Shown in pieces: positions 1-10,942 of a stretch of DNA of 64,000 bases (positions are counted from its first letter, which is position 1; the number at the start of each line of letters is the position of its first letter). Origin of the DNA: Plantago ovata (Eukaryota > Streptophyta > Magnoliopsida > Lamiales > Plantaginaceae); NCBI GenBank assembly GCA_028274465.1, contig CM051457.1, forward strand, positions 99,013,982 to 99,077,981. Direction: 5' to 3'. The notes below the pieces were generated by a model that saw only the letters and a list, made by a program, of their open reading frames with translations, searched no databases and was not told where the DNA came from. A program made the translations under genes and the position numbers.

Positions 1-62
1 ATTCCACTATTTTTTGTTGAGTGTCTATTCCCGCATGCTGACCTGGACAATCTTACCATGTA

Positions 63-345
63 TTCCCTCTGTCCCACTGTAATTTATCCACTTTGACTTT
101 TTTCGGTCAACAATTTTTAATTTTGACTCTCGATTATTCATAAACTATAATGATAAAGTATTTGACGAAATAATATTATGAAAATATAGAACCTAAATTT
201 TGAAAATATAGTTTTATTAAATATTTTATCATTTTAATTTAAGATGAATTGAGAGGTTGGAAGCTAACAATTTTATCGGATGATTTGAGAATAATTTAAG
301 GTCAAGTAGATCGACTCTTGGAAAAGTTAACAAAACAAAGTGTTT
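63..345. mobile_element. Stowaway-like MITE remnant (left end only)
   Basis: The left edge reads TA followed by TTCCCTCTGTCCC, a two-mismatch version of the Stowaway end CTCCCTCCGTCCC seen at 18810. The interior has the same layout as the copy at 18810 (a TTTGAC...GTCAAC block, then an AT-rich stretch with TATAATGATAAAGT and its inverse ATTTTATCATT). The right terminal repeat cannot be recognised, so the copy is decayed. It lies about 300 bp upstream of the NLR start. Confidence 0.5.
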
Positions 346-641
346 CGTTTATTTATTTTTTCTTTTTATGAAGTAGGTACAAACTTACGAGTTTCGATGT
401 CGAATAAATGCTTTACCAAGTAGCTGCCAAGTTAATGAGTTAATGTATTGAATAATTACGCGTTATTTGTGCATAATTAGTTAAATAATCATATGGGGAC
501 AGAACTTGGCTCTCGAGATGGTTGCCTAGCATGTGACCATAGCGTGGGTGGAGTGTAAGTTTCTTGGTGATTTCTCATCTATTCTTCACCTGAAAAGAGA
601 GCTAGAGCCTTAATTCTCCCTAGGTTACTCACAATACTACT

Positions 642-2162
642 ATGGCATATGCTGCTCTACTTTCACTTGCACGAGTCATCGAAGAAATCTTACCCCATCC
701 TCAAGTTTACACTCGTCTCTGTCCCGTTAAACAAATGGAATATCTCCATTCAAATGTTGTTTTCTTGCAGAAATTCTTGGAAAGTTTTGCTGGGAATGTT
801 AGCAGTAGCTCCATGATTAAGCAGTTGGAAGGTCGAATCACTGATGTCGCCTATCATGCCGAGGATATCATCCAGTGCGAGGTCTCAGACAGGTCAACTT
901 TTCAGGTAGACAGAAATGATTATGCTAAACAATCCCTGCTGCAACAAATGTTCTCCAGAATTGGATGTGGCGTTAAAGAACTCAAATTGACGGAAGAAGA
1001 AGCGGCAAAATACTCTCTTCGGGGAATGTTTTCGACATTTGGAAGCTGCATCGTGGAAGTTACCTGCATTGTTGAAGAGGCCATGAAGATTAAGGAATGT
1101 TCGAAAGAGGAACAAGAAAATACCGTATCCACTCGTAGTTCCTTCATAACAAGGTCAGTGACAATGTCAGGCAGTGGTAGAAAAGCTACTGTGGTGGGAC
1201 TCGACGAGGACTTAATTCAGATCAAAGAACGTGTGGTTGGAAACAATGCTGCGCTACAGTTCATTCCAATTGTAGGAATGGGAGGCATAGGCAAGACCAC
1301 TCTCGCCAGAATGGTCTGTGAAGACCAGTTAACTGTCGATCATTTCGATATTCGTGCTTGGGTCACTGTTTCCCAAGAATATGATGCAAAGAAGATTCTC
1401 CGGCGGATTCTTCCAGATAAGGAAGTTAAATTTGATGAACATGCTGAATCCCTGATTGTGCGTGTGTATCAGTATTTAAAGGGTCGAAGATTTATTATCA
1501 TCGTGGATGACATGTGGGATGCTGCTGCGTGGGATTGTATAAGGAGGGCTATCCCTGATGACAATAATGGCAGTCGCGTCATTTTAACAACGAGGCTCGC
1601 AGATGTTGCTGCACAGGTCGGATCTTCCAGCAGTCTTCATAGAATGCATTTGCTGGGTGATGATCATAGTTGGACATTGTTTCGGAAAGAGGTTTTTGGG
1701 GAAGATCGCTGTCCTCCTCAACTGACGACAATTGGTAGAAAGATTTCAAGACACTGCAAGGGACTCCCACTCACAATAGTCGTGATTGCGAGGCTCCTGA
1801 AGCTCAACAAAACAAAAGAGTATTGGGAGAAGTTTGCAGTAAACATCAATGAAGCAGCAGCTGCTGAAACTCGTGATGATGATCAACTCTTTGGGGTACT
1901 ATCTTTGAGTTACGATAACTTGCCGCCTCATTTGAAAGCATGCTTCCTCTACATGAGTATGTTCCCAGAAGATCACGAGATCTGCTGTAGAAAACTTATC
2001 TGGTTATGGGCGGCTGAGGGATTTTTGAAAGGAAGCACGGATAAAACCGTGGAAGTCGTTGCCAAGGAATATTTGGAAGATCTGGTTGAAAGAAATCTTA
2101 TATTCGTCAGGAGAACTCGGTCAAATGGAACAATAAAACCTGCGGTGTTCATGATATCCTGA
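642..2162 (+). CDS. CC-NBS-LRR resistance protein (R1/Rx type), N-terminal part up to a frameshift
   Basis: This is the coiled-coil plus NB-ARC half (506 codons) of an intracellular NLR immune receptor. Residues 1-150 look like the Rx-N/R1-type helical domain (MAYAALLSLARVIEEIL start). NB-ARC motifs are in order: P-loop GMGGIGKTT at 212-220, kinase-2 FIIIVDDMWD at 284-293, RNBS-B GSRVILTTR at 310-318, GLPL at 374-377 and RNBS-D CFLYMSMFPED from 434. The family binds ADP/ATP here and switches on recognition of pathogen effectors. The frame ends in a TGA at 2160-2162. The next frame over continues directly into the family's VHD motif (normally MHD) and then LRRs, so a one-base deletion near 2140-2155 separates the halves. 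This may be a real null allele or an assembly error. The nucleotide-binding motifs themselves are intact. Confidence 0.88.
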   Translation: MAYAALLSLARVIEEILPHPQVYTRLCPVKQMEYLHSNVVFLQKFLESFAGNVSSSSMIKQLEGRITDVAYHAEDIIQCEVSDRSTFQVDRNDYAKQSLLQQMFSRIGCGVKELKLTEEEAAKYSLRGMFSTFGSCIVEVTCIVEEAMKIKECSKEEQENTVSTRSSFITRSVTMSGSGRKATVVGLDEDLIQIKERVVGNNAALQFIPIVGMGGIGKTTLARMVCEDQLTVDHFDIRAWVTVSQEYDAKKILRRILPDKEVKFDEHAESLIVRVYQYLKGRRFIIIVDDMWDAAAWDCIRRAIPDDNNGSRVILTTRLADVAAQVGSSSSLHRMHLLGDDHSWTLFRKEVFGEDRCPPQLTTIGRKISRHCKGLPLTIVVIARLLKLNKTKEYWEKFAVNINEAAAAETRDDDQLFGVLSLSYDNLPPHLKACFLYMSMFPEDHEICCRKLIWLWAAEGFLKGSTDKTVEVVAKEYLEDLVERNLIFVRRTRSNGTIKPAVFMIS

Positions 2163-2167
2163 GGCAG

Positions 2168-3376
2168 TTGAGCATAAGGAAATCCGAGGAAGAGAGGTTT
2201 CTCCACCATGCCATGCGCAGGTACGATCCCAGGACTGGTTTAACAGCTATGTATCAGCGCCGTGTAAGGTGTGTCACTAATGATGTTCATCACTCCCTTT
2301 GGTATAATTCTAACTACCAACTTGTTCGTTCCCTTATATTTCATAAGGATGATTCCAACGATGGAATCATTGTAAGTATGAGTATGACGTTACTCAATGT
2401 GCTGGATGCATACAGAGTTTCTTTTCGCAATTATAATTCCGAGGTGTTCGGTTGTTGCCTAGTTAATCTGAGGTACTTGGCTCTCAGTTATGAGGTCTCT
2501 ACTGAGGGCTTGCAGCTTCCTTCAATATTCGACCTCAGGAATCTTGAGACACTAATCTTGAGACCTTCATATTTAAACATTGATCAACTTTGTGTTCCTG
2601 GGATTTTGATATTTCCTATCCTGAAATTGTTTAAACTGCGGCATTTTGTGGTGCCAAAACTGATCCGAATAGCAAGGAAGAAATTCCAGATTGATGAAGT
2701 CAGAAGAAGTCGTTCGATCTTGAACTGCAGCCTGCAAACTATTTCTGGGATATACAACATTGTTTTCACACCTAGTGTAATCAAAAGCTTCAAAAGTTTA
2801 ATCAAGTTGAAAGTCACATATTCACTTGACAATCATACCGAAGATTTCAGGAGTTTTTGTCTCAACAATCTTGTTCACCTCGATCAACTTCAAGAGCTGA
2901 ATATCACGTCAAATACATCTCATACCGGATCCCCTTTATCAGACCTTGGTTTTCCTGCAAGTCTGACAAAGTTGACCCTTGGATGCTGCACGGTCTCATG
3001 GGAGAAGATGTCAGTCATTGGTTCTTTACCAAATCTTGAGGTACTTAAATTTCCTGATGCATGCCGGTTTGAGAGCGGTGAATGGGAACCAGTTGAAGGA
3101 CAGTTCATGCAACTCAAGTACTTGAAATTGGTAGTTGAAAACTTGGAGATTTGGAAAGTTGAAAGCACCCATTTCCCACGGCTTGAGCAGTTACATGTCA
3201 CAAACTGTTTCTTGCTGAACGAATTGCCGACTGATGTAGGAGATATAAACACGCTGAAGAAGTTGGTCGTAAGGAAGTGCCCTAGGCGTGTCACAGATTC
3301 CGCAAGGATGATACAAGAGGAACAAGAGGGCTATGCAAATGAACAACTCGAAGTTGTGATTGAAGATGAACGCTGA
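2168..3376 (+). CDS. NLR resistance protein, LRR part after the frameshift
   Basis: This 402-codon frame is the C-terminal half of the same NLR. Its first in-frame Met is only the first available one; the homologous reading begins earlier, around 2145, at the V-H-D tripeptide that ends the ARC2 domain. It contains degenerate leucine-rich repeats (LVNLRYLALSYEV, LRNLETLILRPSYL, LPNLEVLKFPDACRF, FPRLEQLHVTNCF), typical of R1-like proteins, and ends in an acidic tail before TGA. LRRs usually set recognition specificity and hold the protein inactive. Together the halves give about 910 residues, normal for the family, and no other lesion is visible. A separate product from this start is unlikely. 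A Copia LTR starts 38 bp after the stop and may supply the transcript's 3' end. Confidence 0.8.
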   Translation: MSIRKSEEERFLHHAMRRYDPRTGLTAMYQRRVRCVTNDVHHSLWYNSNYQLVRSLIFHKDDSNDGIIVSMSMTLLNVLDAYRVSFRNYNSEVFGCCLVNLRYLALSYEVSTEGLQLPSIFDLRNLETLILRPSYLNIDQLCVPGILIFPILKLFKLRHFVVPKLIRIARKKFQIDEVRRSRSILNCSLQTISGIYNIVFTPSVIKSFKSLIKLKVTYSLDNHTEDFRSFCLNNLVHLDQLQELNITSNTSHTGSPLSDLGFPASLTKLTLGCCTVSWEKMSVIGSLPNLEVLKFPDACRFESGEWEPVEGQFMQLKYLKLVVENLEIWKVESTHFPRLEQLHVTNCFLLNELPTDVGDINTLKKLVVRKCPRRVTDSARMIQEEQEGYANEQLEVVIEDER

Positions 3377-3413
3377 AGGAGGCACTGTTCTTTAATTTTG
3401 TTACTATAGTTTT

Positions 3414-3579
3414 TGTTAGAACATAGGAGTTACATAGTACAATCAATGTAGAGATATGAATGTTTTAGGAATGTATTACGAATTTATATCTGTCCTAGAA
3501 TATAGACTAGAATAGTGGATTTCGTTGTATATATATATCCTTGGTGATTAATGAGAAGGCATCGATTCACATTCTTACA
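3414..3579 (+). repeat. LTR of a truncated Copia element
   Basis: This 166-bp segment begins TGTTAGAACATAGG and ends ATTCTTACA, giving canonical TG...CA ends. It has a TATA-like run near 3525-3538 and is followed at once by TGGTATCAAGT, a methionine-tRNA primer-binding site with an A inserted. No second LTR was found in the window, so only the 5' end of the element remains. Confidence 0.6.
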
Positions 3580-4305
3580 TGGTATCAAGTTAGGTTTCTG
3601 ATCTCCGCTGCAAACCTCCTAGATTCCGTTTCCTCGATCCCTCTGTCCTCACGACATCACAAAACTCCCTGCCGTATCTCTATCTTTGCCGCAATATTGC
3701 GGCATCAAGTCTCTCTCCGTGCCCATCCATCAATTAATCCCCTTAATTAATTGATTAATTTGTTGCCGCATCGCCGCACCGACTTGCCGCATCCTGCTTT
3801 TTGGTTAGGCACTCAATTAATCAATTGTTTGCCACATCAATCCTCACCGACTTGCCGCACCTATCCATCCATCAAACAATCACTTAATTAATTACTTGAT
3901 CAATCAATTAATTAATTCCTTGATTGACGCATCTCTCCCTTGTCCCAAAAATATTACTTTCTTCCTCACCGACTTGCCGCACCTATATATACTATCAAAC
4001 TAGGTTACGACCTACGCTTCCGCCTACCCTGCCTTCTGGTTCTTCCCTATATCCCTCTCCTTCTTCTTCGGCTGACCACCATGACTGGCGCCGCTACCTC
4101 CTCCACCTCTGACAAAGAATCGACCACCACCTCCTCCTTTCATCCTGCCCTAGCCGTTGCTAATATAAAAATTCATGTCCCTATCATCCTCGAAACCGAA
4201 ACGGTTCACTACGCCACATGGACTGAATTGTTCAAGGTGCACTGCCGCTCTCACAAGGTTCTCCACCACTCCTATGTTCTAATAGTTTTTCTTGCAGAGG
4301 TTTGA
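3580..4305 (+). pseudogene. Copia leader and gag N-terminus fragment
   Basis: The leader (3590-4080) repeats a CCGACTTGCCGCA motif near 3778, 3847 and 3968. At 4081 an ATG opens a reading frame with the Copia gag opening pattern (FHPALAVANIKIHVPIIL, then YATWTELFKVHCRSHKVLHH). The homology stops near 4290 and the frame ends at 4305. Protease, integrase, reverse transcriptase and the 3' LTR are missing, so the remnant is dead. It belongs to a different Copia lineage from the element at 5124. Confidence 0.65.
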
Positions 4306-4309
4306 GATG

Positions 4310-4940
4310 AAACATTGCACTCTCTCCCAGGCCTGCTCATTTTGGTAGTGAACGTGTCATTGTTTGTATTTGTGATTCTCTTAATGACTCGTATAGATTG
4401 AATTGTGGTGTATAACTTTATCATCATTAATTGCTTTTGGGCTAGATCACATGGTGCGAATACGAGAGCGAAAGCGCGAGCGACAAAGCGTGAGCGAAAA
4501 CTTACTCTTTTTGTCTTATTTATTTATTTATTTATGTTTTTGGAAAAGCCAAGCACGCCTAGTCATCACTAACTTGGAGTGGGTCCATTGGTGTTTTACC
4601 TCTCACCTCATGCACTAAACCAAAGTGCTTTGGGTAATTGTACAGTGTTGAAAATAAACAGAACGTTTAAACTGAATGCAGTAGGTGTTTACAAAAAATG
4701 GAGAAAATTAGAAGCTGAAAGAGAAGTTTTATGAAGTGCTGATTGTTGTATATATTAACATAATCAACTTCTTCAATAACCAACCCAAGGGCCCAGTTCC
4801 TCAGAATCTGCTAGTGCAGATTTATTATTACTCTTCCCCAGCACGTATGTAGAAAATAATCATAAGTAAACTAGCTTGCAAAGTTGCAATAATCTATTGC
4901 AAGCAAAGACGTATGGGTTTGTCATTTGGTTTACATGATC
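4310..4940. other. Intergenic or intronic stretch, no gene recognised
   Basis: AT-rich unique-looking DNA. A short purine-rich block with repeated GAGCGAAAGCG-type words lies at 4460-4500. I see no convincing coding region. If the terminal exon at 4957 is real, part of this would be its intron. Confidence 0.4.
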
Positions 4941-4956
4941 ATTATGTATACTGCAG

Positions 4957-5022
4957 TTTGAGCCAGCCCCAAGGAGAGGAGAACCCGATGTCACTCGAAG
5001 AACACCTGATTATTTCTTGTAG
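4957..5022 (+). CDS. Possible terminal exon of an unrecognised gene
   Basis: A good 3' splice site (pyrimidine-rich, then CTGCAG at 4951-4956) is followed by 21 open codons ending RRGEPDVTRRTPDYFL and a TAG. The basic, proline-containing composition looks like protein rather than random AT-rich DNA. The sequence after it (5023-5118, resuming at 10943) looks like a 3' UTR interrupted by the Copia insertion. I cannot name the protein or find its upstream exons, so this is a suggestion only. Confidence 0.25.
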   Translation, partial: FEPAPRRGEPDVTRRTPDYFL

Positions 5023-5118
5023 ATCTTTCTGTTGTTGACCTTGTGGTGGTGCTTACATGCCCCCTATCTTGAGATCCAATTGTCAAAGAGGCATGTAATA
5101 TAGAAGCGCTTACATGCC

Positions 5119-5123
5119 CGGCA
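5119..5123. repeat. Target-site duplication CGGCA, left copy (right copy 10938-10942)
   Basis: CGGCA directly precedes the 5' LTR and the identical CGGCA directly follows the 3' LTR. This 5-bp duplication fixes both outer boundaries of the Copia element. Confidence 0.85.
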
Positions 5124-5583
5124 TATTGAGCAGAATACTAAAGACACGGACGACTCAGAAAAAATAAGTCCAGCTTCAGTACTTGGACTAGTATATCGAC
5201 CGTTGCGACTTCATATCAAGAATAACAAGGTGGTATTGTACTACTATTGAGTCAACGTCACCCAGAAAGGAAAGATCCGTTGCTGGCTTAAAATTGGAAT
5301 GATTAGTTGTGATTATTCTTTCAAGCATTGACATTATGTTTGAGTGGATTTGGAGCTTCAGTAAACTCAATTTCAGAGATCTTCATGGATATTGATTGAT
5401 TTGACCGTTGGTGATTGATTACATAATATTAGCATTAGTTTTAGCTTACTTCTGCTAGTATAAATTGATAGCAACAACTCTTGTAATGACTCACTTCTGA
5501 TTATACATTCCAAGCTAATAAAAATTTACTCCTATCATTCTACCTTGTTTGTTCTTTACCATGTTCAATTCTTAATTTTGTCT
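5124..5583 (+). repeat. 5' LTR of the Copia element
   Basis: 460 bp, starting TATTGAGCAG and ending TTTTGTCT. It lacks a 4-bp GAAC segment and has two extra bases (AT) relative to the 3' copy, plus about ten substitutions, mostly transitions. An AATAAAAA run near 5519 could serve as the polyadenylation signal. Confidence 0.9.
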
Positions 5584-5597
5584 TGGTATCTAGAGCC
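5584..5597 (+). other. Copia primer-binding site
   Basis: TGGTATCTAGAGCC directly after the 5' LTR matches the methionine-tRNA primer-binding site TGGTATCAGAGCC with one extra T. Confidence 0.75.
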
Positions 5598-5798
5598 ATT
5601 GGTGAATTTTTTCACCGTTTTTTTTCTTTTTTCTTTCCAATATTCATAACCATTATACTCAATCAGTCAACCCATATACACAAACTTGATCATCAACAGC
5701 ACAATCCCAGTCCCAAAAACCCAAACAACAACAGAAAAATACACATACCTTTATACTTCAAAATAAATCACAGATCTCCTTTTCAAATCAATCTCACA

Positions 5799-8700
5799 AT
5801 GTCTCATCTCAATATCTCAGTCTCAAATTTCATTACCCAAAAGCTTGAGCAAATCCACTATCCGATTTGGCGTGAACAGGTCTTGTCTTTGATAGAAGCT
5901 AATGACCTGTCCGATCATCTCACCAGAAATGCTCCACCGCAGTTCATCACAACTACCACAGAATCATAAGCATCCACTGGTAAGGAGGATTCACTGTTGG
6001 AAAATCCTAAATACACGGCGTGGAAAAAGATCGACCGCACCTTACGGGGCTGGTTGATTAGCACTATGACACCCGAGGCTATAGCGGTGATACTTGGTGT
6101 TGAAACTACCCGTGGTGTTTGGCTCGCACTTGAAAATGCATATGCACAAAACTCACAAGAAAGAGCTTATGCCCTCAGACAACAACTCATGACTCTTCGG
6201 CGTGATTCAACTACATCAATTACTGAGCATGTTCAACATTTCAAAAGCATATCTGACTCTCTTGGTGCAATAGGACACTCGATCTCTGATGATGAAAAAG
6301 TGTTTATGCTATGTGCAAGCCTTGGCCCCTCCTACCTTGACTTTACCACAACGATGCTGAAAGCACCACGACCAACTTTCGCAAAACTTCTTAATCACTT
6401 GAGGAATCATGAATCCTTGACTGAGATGTTTGATTCAAACAAAGAAATGACAAAAAATGCATTTGCATTTGTAGGGCAACGCCAACAGGGTCAATTTGAT
6501 TTCACCTCAAGCGGTCGTGGATTTCAAGCCCAGATCATGCCTCATCAACATCAAAAGATCAACAGACCTTCCAACTTGAATCAGCAGCAGAATCATCACT
6601 TGTATGCAAACAATGGCCAGCGTATGTCGTCTGAATCACAACGCCGTCCCCCTCCACCAGGTTGTTCAAGAATGACCCCTGAGCAACGGTTACTATACCA
6701 AAATGAAACTTGCCAATTCTGCAATCGCAAGGGACATATTACAAAAATTTGTTGGTGGTACTTACGAGAAAAAGATAAGATGAATGAAATTCCTCAAGCA
6801 CTTGCCGCTTTAACACAGGATAACTCCTTGGCTGAAACGGAATGGACCACTGATACAGGAGCATCGCAGCACATGACAGGTAACACAGGTGTGCTAAATA
6901 ATTTACGAAAATGCTATGGATCAGATTCTGTTTTAATTGGAGATGGTACCTCAATTTCAATTCAAGGCATTGGTGATACCAAAATAAAACAAAATAGCAC
7001 TGAATTACCATTAAATGATGTTTTGCTAGTTCCCTCTTTAAAAAAGAATCTGCTATCAGTGAGCCAACTAACAGATGAATTGCCAATAAATTTTGAATTT
7101 GACAATGTTGATTTTTATGTTAAGGACAGGGAATCAAGTCAGGTACTGATCGCAGGCCAACGAAAGGGTGATCTCTACGTACTTCCTGATCCTCCTCAAG
7201 CAAACTTCTCACATAGATTTCATAACGTCTCAGCAGATTTGTGGCATCAACAAGTGTCGTCTCTTAATTTATTGAAAACTAAAGGTTTCATTAAAGTTTT
7301 AGACTCTAATAACAGACAACACTTCTGTGATAGTTGTCAATTAGGCAAAATGAGTAAACTTCCTTTTAAAGTTTCTTCGAATTCCAGTTGTTCTACTATT
7401 GATAAAATACATTGTGATCTTTGGGGACCTTCACCCGTAATTTCAATAAGCAAATTCCGCTATTATGCTTGTTTTGTTGATGATTATTCTCACTTTACTT
7501 GGTTAGTTCCTTTAAAAAATAAATCTGACTTTTATGAAGCCTTTCTTACTTTTGAAAAATATGTTGAAAGACAATTTGGCAAAAAGATCAAAAAATTTCA
7601 TTCAGATGGTGGAGGTGAATTTATGAACAATAGATTATCAAGTCACTTTCAAGCTGCAGGTATCGTGCACCAAATTTCATGCCCCTATACACCAGAACAA
7701 TGTGGTCTTGTGGAACGTCAACACCGGTTTATTCGTGAACTTGGTATGACCATGCTATTTCACTCAAATTTGCCTCTTAAATTTTGGGTAGAAGCTTTTT
7801 CTACTACTGTTTATTTAATTAATAGGTTGCCTAGCTCCTATATTAAATTCGACACTCCTTATTCTGTTATATGAGTCACATCCAACCTACTCTCACCTTC
7901 GTGTTTTCGGATCAAAGTGTTTTCCCTACACATGGGACACAAAAAATAATAAATTTGACTCTAAAACTGTCCTTTGTGTTTTCTTAGGCTACAGTGATAA
8001 ATATAAAGGGTATAAATGTTTTCATCCATCTACTCAAAAGGTAATTATTTCTCGACATGTAGTGTTTGACGAGTCTTGTTTTCCTTATAAGTCAATGAGT
8101 TCGCTACCACCATCCCCTTCAAATATCACAAAATGTTTTGACGAATGGTCATCAACTCTTTCTATCCATGGTGCTATTTCCTCGGTACCAATTCCATCTC
8201 ATTTGCAAGACATCTCATCCACCCATATCCATGTTGATACCCAATATCCCTTACCCAGTTCTCACTTAATTCCACCATTAAGCGAGTCTTTACCTACTCA
8301 GATCAGTGCACACCATACTCCTGCCCCTGCAAACTCTGTTATAAATTCTGATCAGAACGATGACCTTATTGTAACTGATCTCACAACAGAAACTCCCTCA
8401 ACCCACTCTCCACCCGCAATGAATGAAGAACAAACTACTAGGCTGATTTCTGATGACCTCAGTGATCATGTTAACCTTGTTCTCACCCCTTCACCTCCTC
8501 ATACAGAAACAATCCCCCCTGATACATCAACCTCTTGTAGCCATGAAACAATAGAACGCACCAGCACATCCAATGCAGAACCGTTATTTGTTCCACTTTC
8601 TCCTTTGCCTGTAGTTTCATCCCAACCGACCTCTCTACATGATGGTGTCCGTCGCAGCGATAGAGCAAGAAATATCTCGACTCGCCTTGATGGATTTGTG

Positions 8701-10470
8701 ACTTCATTACCTCCTTCACTTCATCCTCATCACCCTACAGCTCAAGTTTCTACAAAAACTTCACTGTCACATGATATAACCAATGTGGTGCAGCCGCAAA
8801 ATGACTCCCAAATGCATCATTGTATAGACTCATCCACTTATCATACCTCTCAACTTCCTAATAATTTCTCACAGGTCAGAAAACTAAAACCAAACCCAAA
8901 GTATGCCCTAACCATTCACACCCAGTCTGTCCCAAGTGAACCGAAAATTATAGAGTCGCTCTTGCCCATGAAGGATGGCGTCAAGCAATGCAAGATGAAC
9001 TCGACGCTTTACATCACAATAACACATGGACACTTGTTCCTCGCTCTAAATCCATGCATGTAATTGGTTGTAAATGGGTTTACAAGACTAAGCTTAAAGC
9101 TGACGGTACTCTTGATCGCCTTAAAGCGCAACTTGTTGCAAAGGGCTTTCTTCAGATAAGTGGTATTGACTATACAGAAACCTACTCACCTGTTATCAAA
9201 CCAGGAACCATACGGATGGTAATTTCTATTGCTCTAGTCCGAGGCTGGTCGATTCGCCAACTTGATGTAAAAAATGCTTTTCTCCACGGTTTAATCACTG
9301 AAAATATTTTCATGGAGAAACCCCCAGGTATGGCAGATCCTCAATTTCCTTCGCATGTATGTAAATTACAATGTGCCTTATATGGTCTCAAACAAGCCCC
9401 ACGGGCATGGTTTGATAGGTTTAGTCAATTTTTACTTTATAAGGGATTTTATTGTAGTTTGGCTGACCCTTCTCTCTTTTATCTTGAATTGTTCTAAAGG
9501 TATATTGGTTTTACTTTTGCATGTCGATGATATATTACTTACAGGTTCTAATCTCCCTTTTATTGATGAGTTTATTGATGTTCTGGGCACTGAATTTTCT
9601 ATGAAAGACTTAGGGCCTCTTCACCATTTTTTGGGCATTGAAGTTTCACCTACTAATACAGGGTTACACTTATCTCAAACTCATTATGCCTTGACAATTC
9701 TGGAACGTTTTGGTATGCTTGATTGCCAACCCATGAGCACTCCCATTGAAGCTAAAACTAATGGTCTTGGTAATAACTCCCCATTACATGATCCCCATTA
9801 TTTTCGCAGCATTGTTGGTGGATTGCAATATCTTACACTCACACGTCCTGATTTATCCTTTAGCGTAAACTATGTCTCACAGTATATGCACTCCCCAACT
9901 GAAGCCCATTTGAAAATGGTCCGACGTATACTTCGTTATGTAAAAGGAACAATACATCTCGGTCTTGTCTTTACCTCACACTCTACACTTGATTTGTGTG
10001 GGTTTTCTTATGCAAATTGGGTTGGTTGTCCGATAACTCGTCGATCTACAACAGGCTATTGTACGTTTTTGGGGAGTAATATTATCTCTTGGTGTTCTAA
10101 GAAGCAAAACACCGTCTCTCGCTCCAGCACAGAAGCAGAATATCGTGCAATGGCCCATACATTTGCTGAACTCACCTAGCTTACTTTTATCCTACAAGAT
10201 CTGCAAGTTACACCACGAACACCTCCAACCTTATTTGGTGACAAAATGAGTGCTCTTTTCATGACGATAAATCCAGTTCTTCATAGTCGCAGCAAACATA
10301 TATCACTAGACTATCACTTTGTGCGAGAACAAGTAGCACTTGGTCGGCTGGTCAAGAAATATGTTCCTACTGCTCAATAGGTTGCTGATATATTTACAAA
10401 GCCCATGTCAAAGTCATCTCAGCAACAGTTCCGAGCCAAACTATGCCTCCAACCTCGACATAGTTTGCGG
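5799..10470 (+). pseudogene. Copia gag-pol, broken by stops and frameshifts
   Basis: The polyprotein would start at ATG 5799. Visible parts in order: UBN2-type gag to about 6700; CCHC zinc knuckle near 6707-6752; protease motif DTGAS near 6850; pre-integrase HHCC-like zinc region 7240-7360; integrase core from 7400 with the CDLWGP, HSDGGGEF and final glutamate blocks; reverse transcriptase from 8960 with HVDD instead of YVDD near 9523; RNase H with TEAEYRA near 10130. Lesions: in-frame TAA at 5967-5969, +1 frameshift near 7866, -1 frameshift near 8955, +1 frameshift near 9490, TAG at 10177-10179 and TAG at 10378-10380. The lineage is probably Ale/Retrofit-like, which is tentative. Confidence 0.9.
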
Positions 10471-10475
10471 GGGGA
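10469..10475 (+). other. Polypurine tract of the Copia element
   Basis: GGGGGGA sits immediately before the 3' LTR, where plus-strand DNA synthesis is primed. Confidence 0.7.
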
Positions 10476-10937
10476 TATTGAGCAGAATACTAAAGACACA
10501 GACGACTCAGAAGAAATAAGTCCAGCTTCAGTACTTGGACGAACTAGTATATCGACCGTTGCGACTTCATCAAGAATAACAAGGTGGTATTGTACTACTA
10601 TTGGGTCAACGTCACCCAAAAAGGAAAGATCCGTTGCTGGCTTAAAATTGGAATGATTAGCTGTGATTATTCTTTCAAGCATTGACATTATGTTTGAGTG
10701 GATTTGGAGCTTCAGTAAACTCAATTTCAGAGATCTTCATGGATATTGATTGATTTGGCCGTTGGTGATTGATTACAGAATATTAGCATTAGTTTTAGCT
10801 TACTTCTGCTAGTATAAATTGATAGCAACAACTCTTGTAATGACTCACTTCTGATTATACATTCCAAGCTAATAAAAATCTACTCCTTTCATTCTACCTT
10901 GTCTGTTCTTTACCATGTTCAATTCTTAATTTTGTCT
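10476..10937 (+). repeat. 3' LTR of the Copia element
   Basis: 462 bp, the partner of the LTR at 5124-5583 at about 98 percent identity, ending TTTTGTCT right before the second CGGCA. Confidence 0.9.
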
Positions 10938-10942
10938 CGGCA

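Larger units (their letters stand above)
5124..10937 (+). mobile_element. Full-length Ty1/Copia LTR retrotransposon with TA...CT termini
   Basis: The 5.8-kb element has LTRs at 5124-5583 and 10476-10937, a primer-binding site, gag, protease, integrase, reverse transcriptase and RNase H in Copia order, a polypurine tract and a perfect CGGCA duplication. Integrase before reverse transcriptase is diagnostic of Copia. The LTRs start TATTG and end GTCT instead of TG...CA, and the duplication leaves no slack for another boundary. I count about 10 substitutions and two small indels between LTRs, roughly 2 percent, so insertion was recent (around a million years with usual plant rates). The coding region is nonetheless badly broken, so any mobility would need proteins from another copy. 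Confidence 0.93.
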
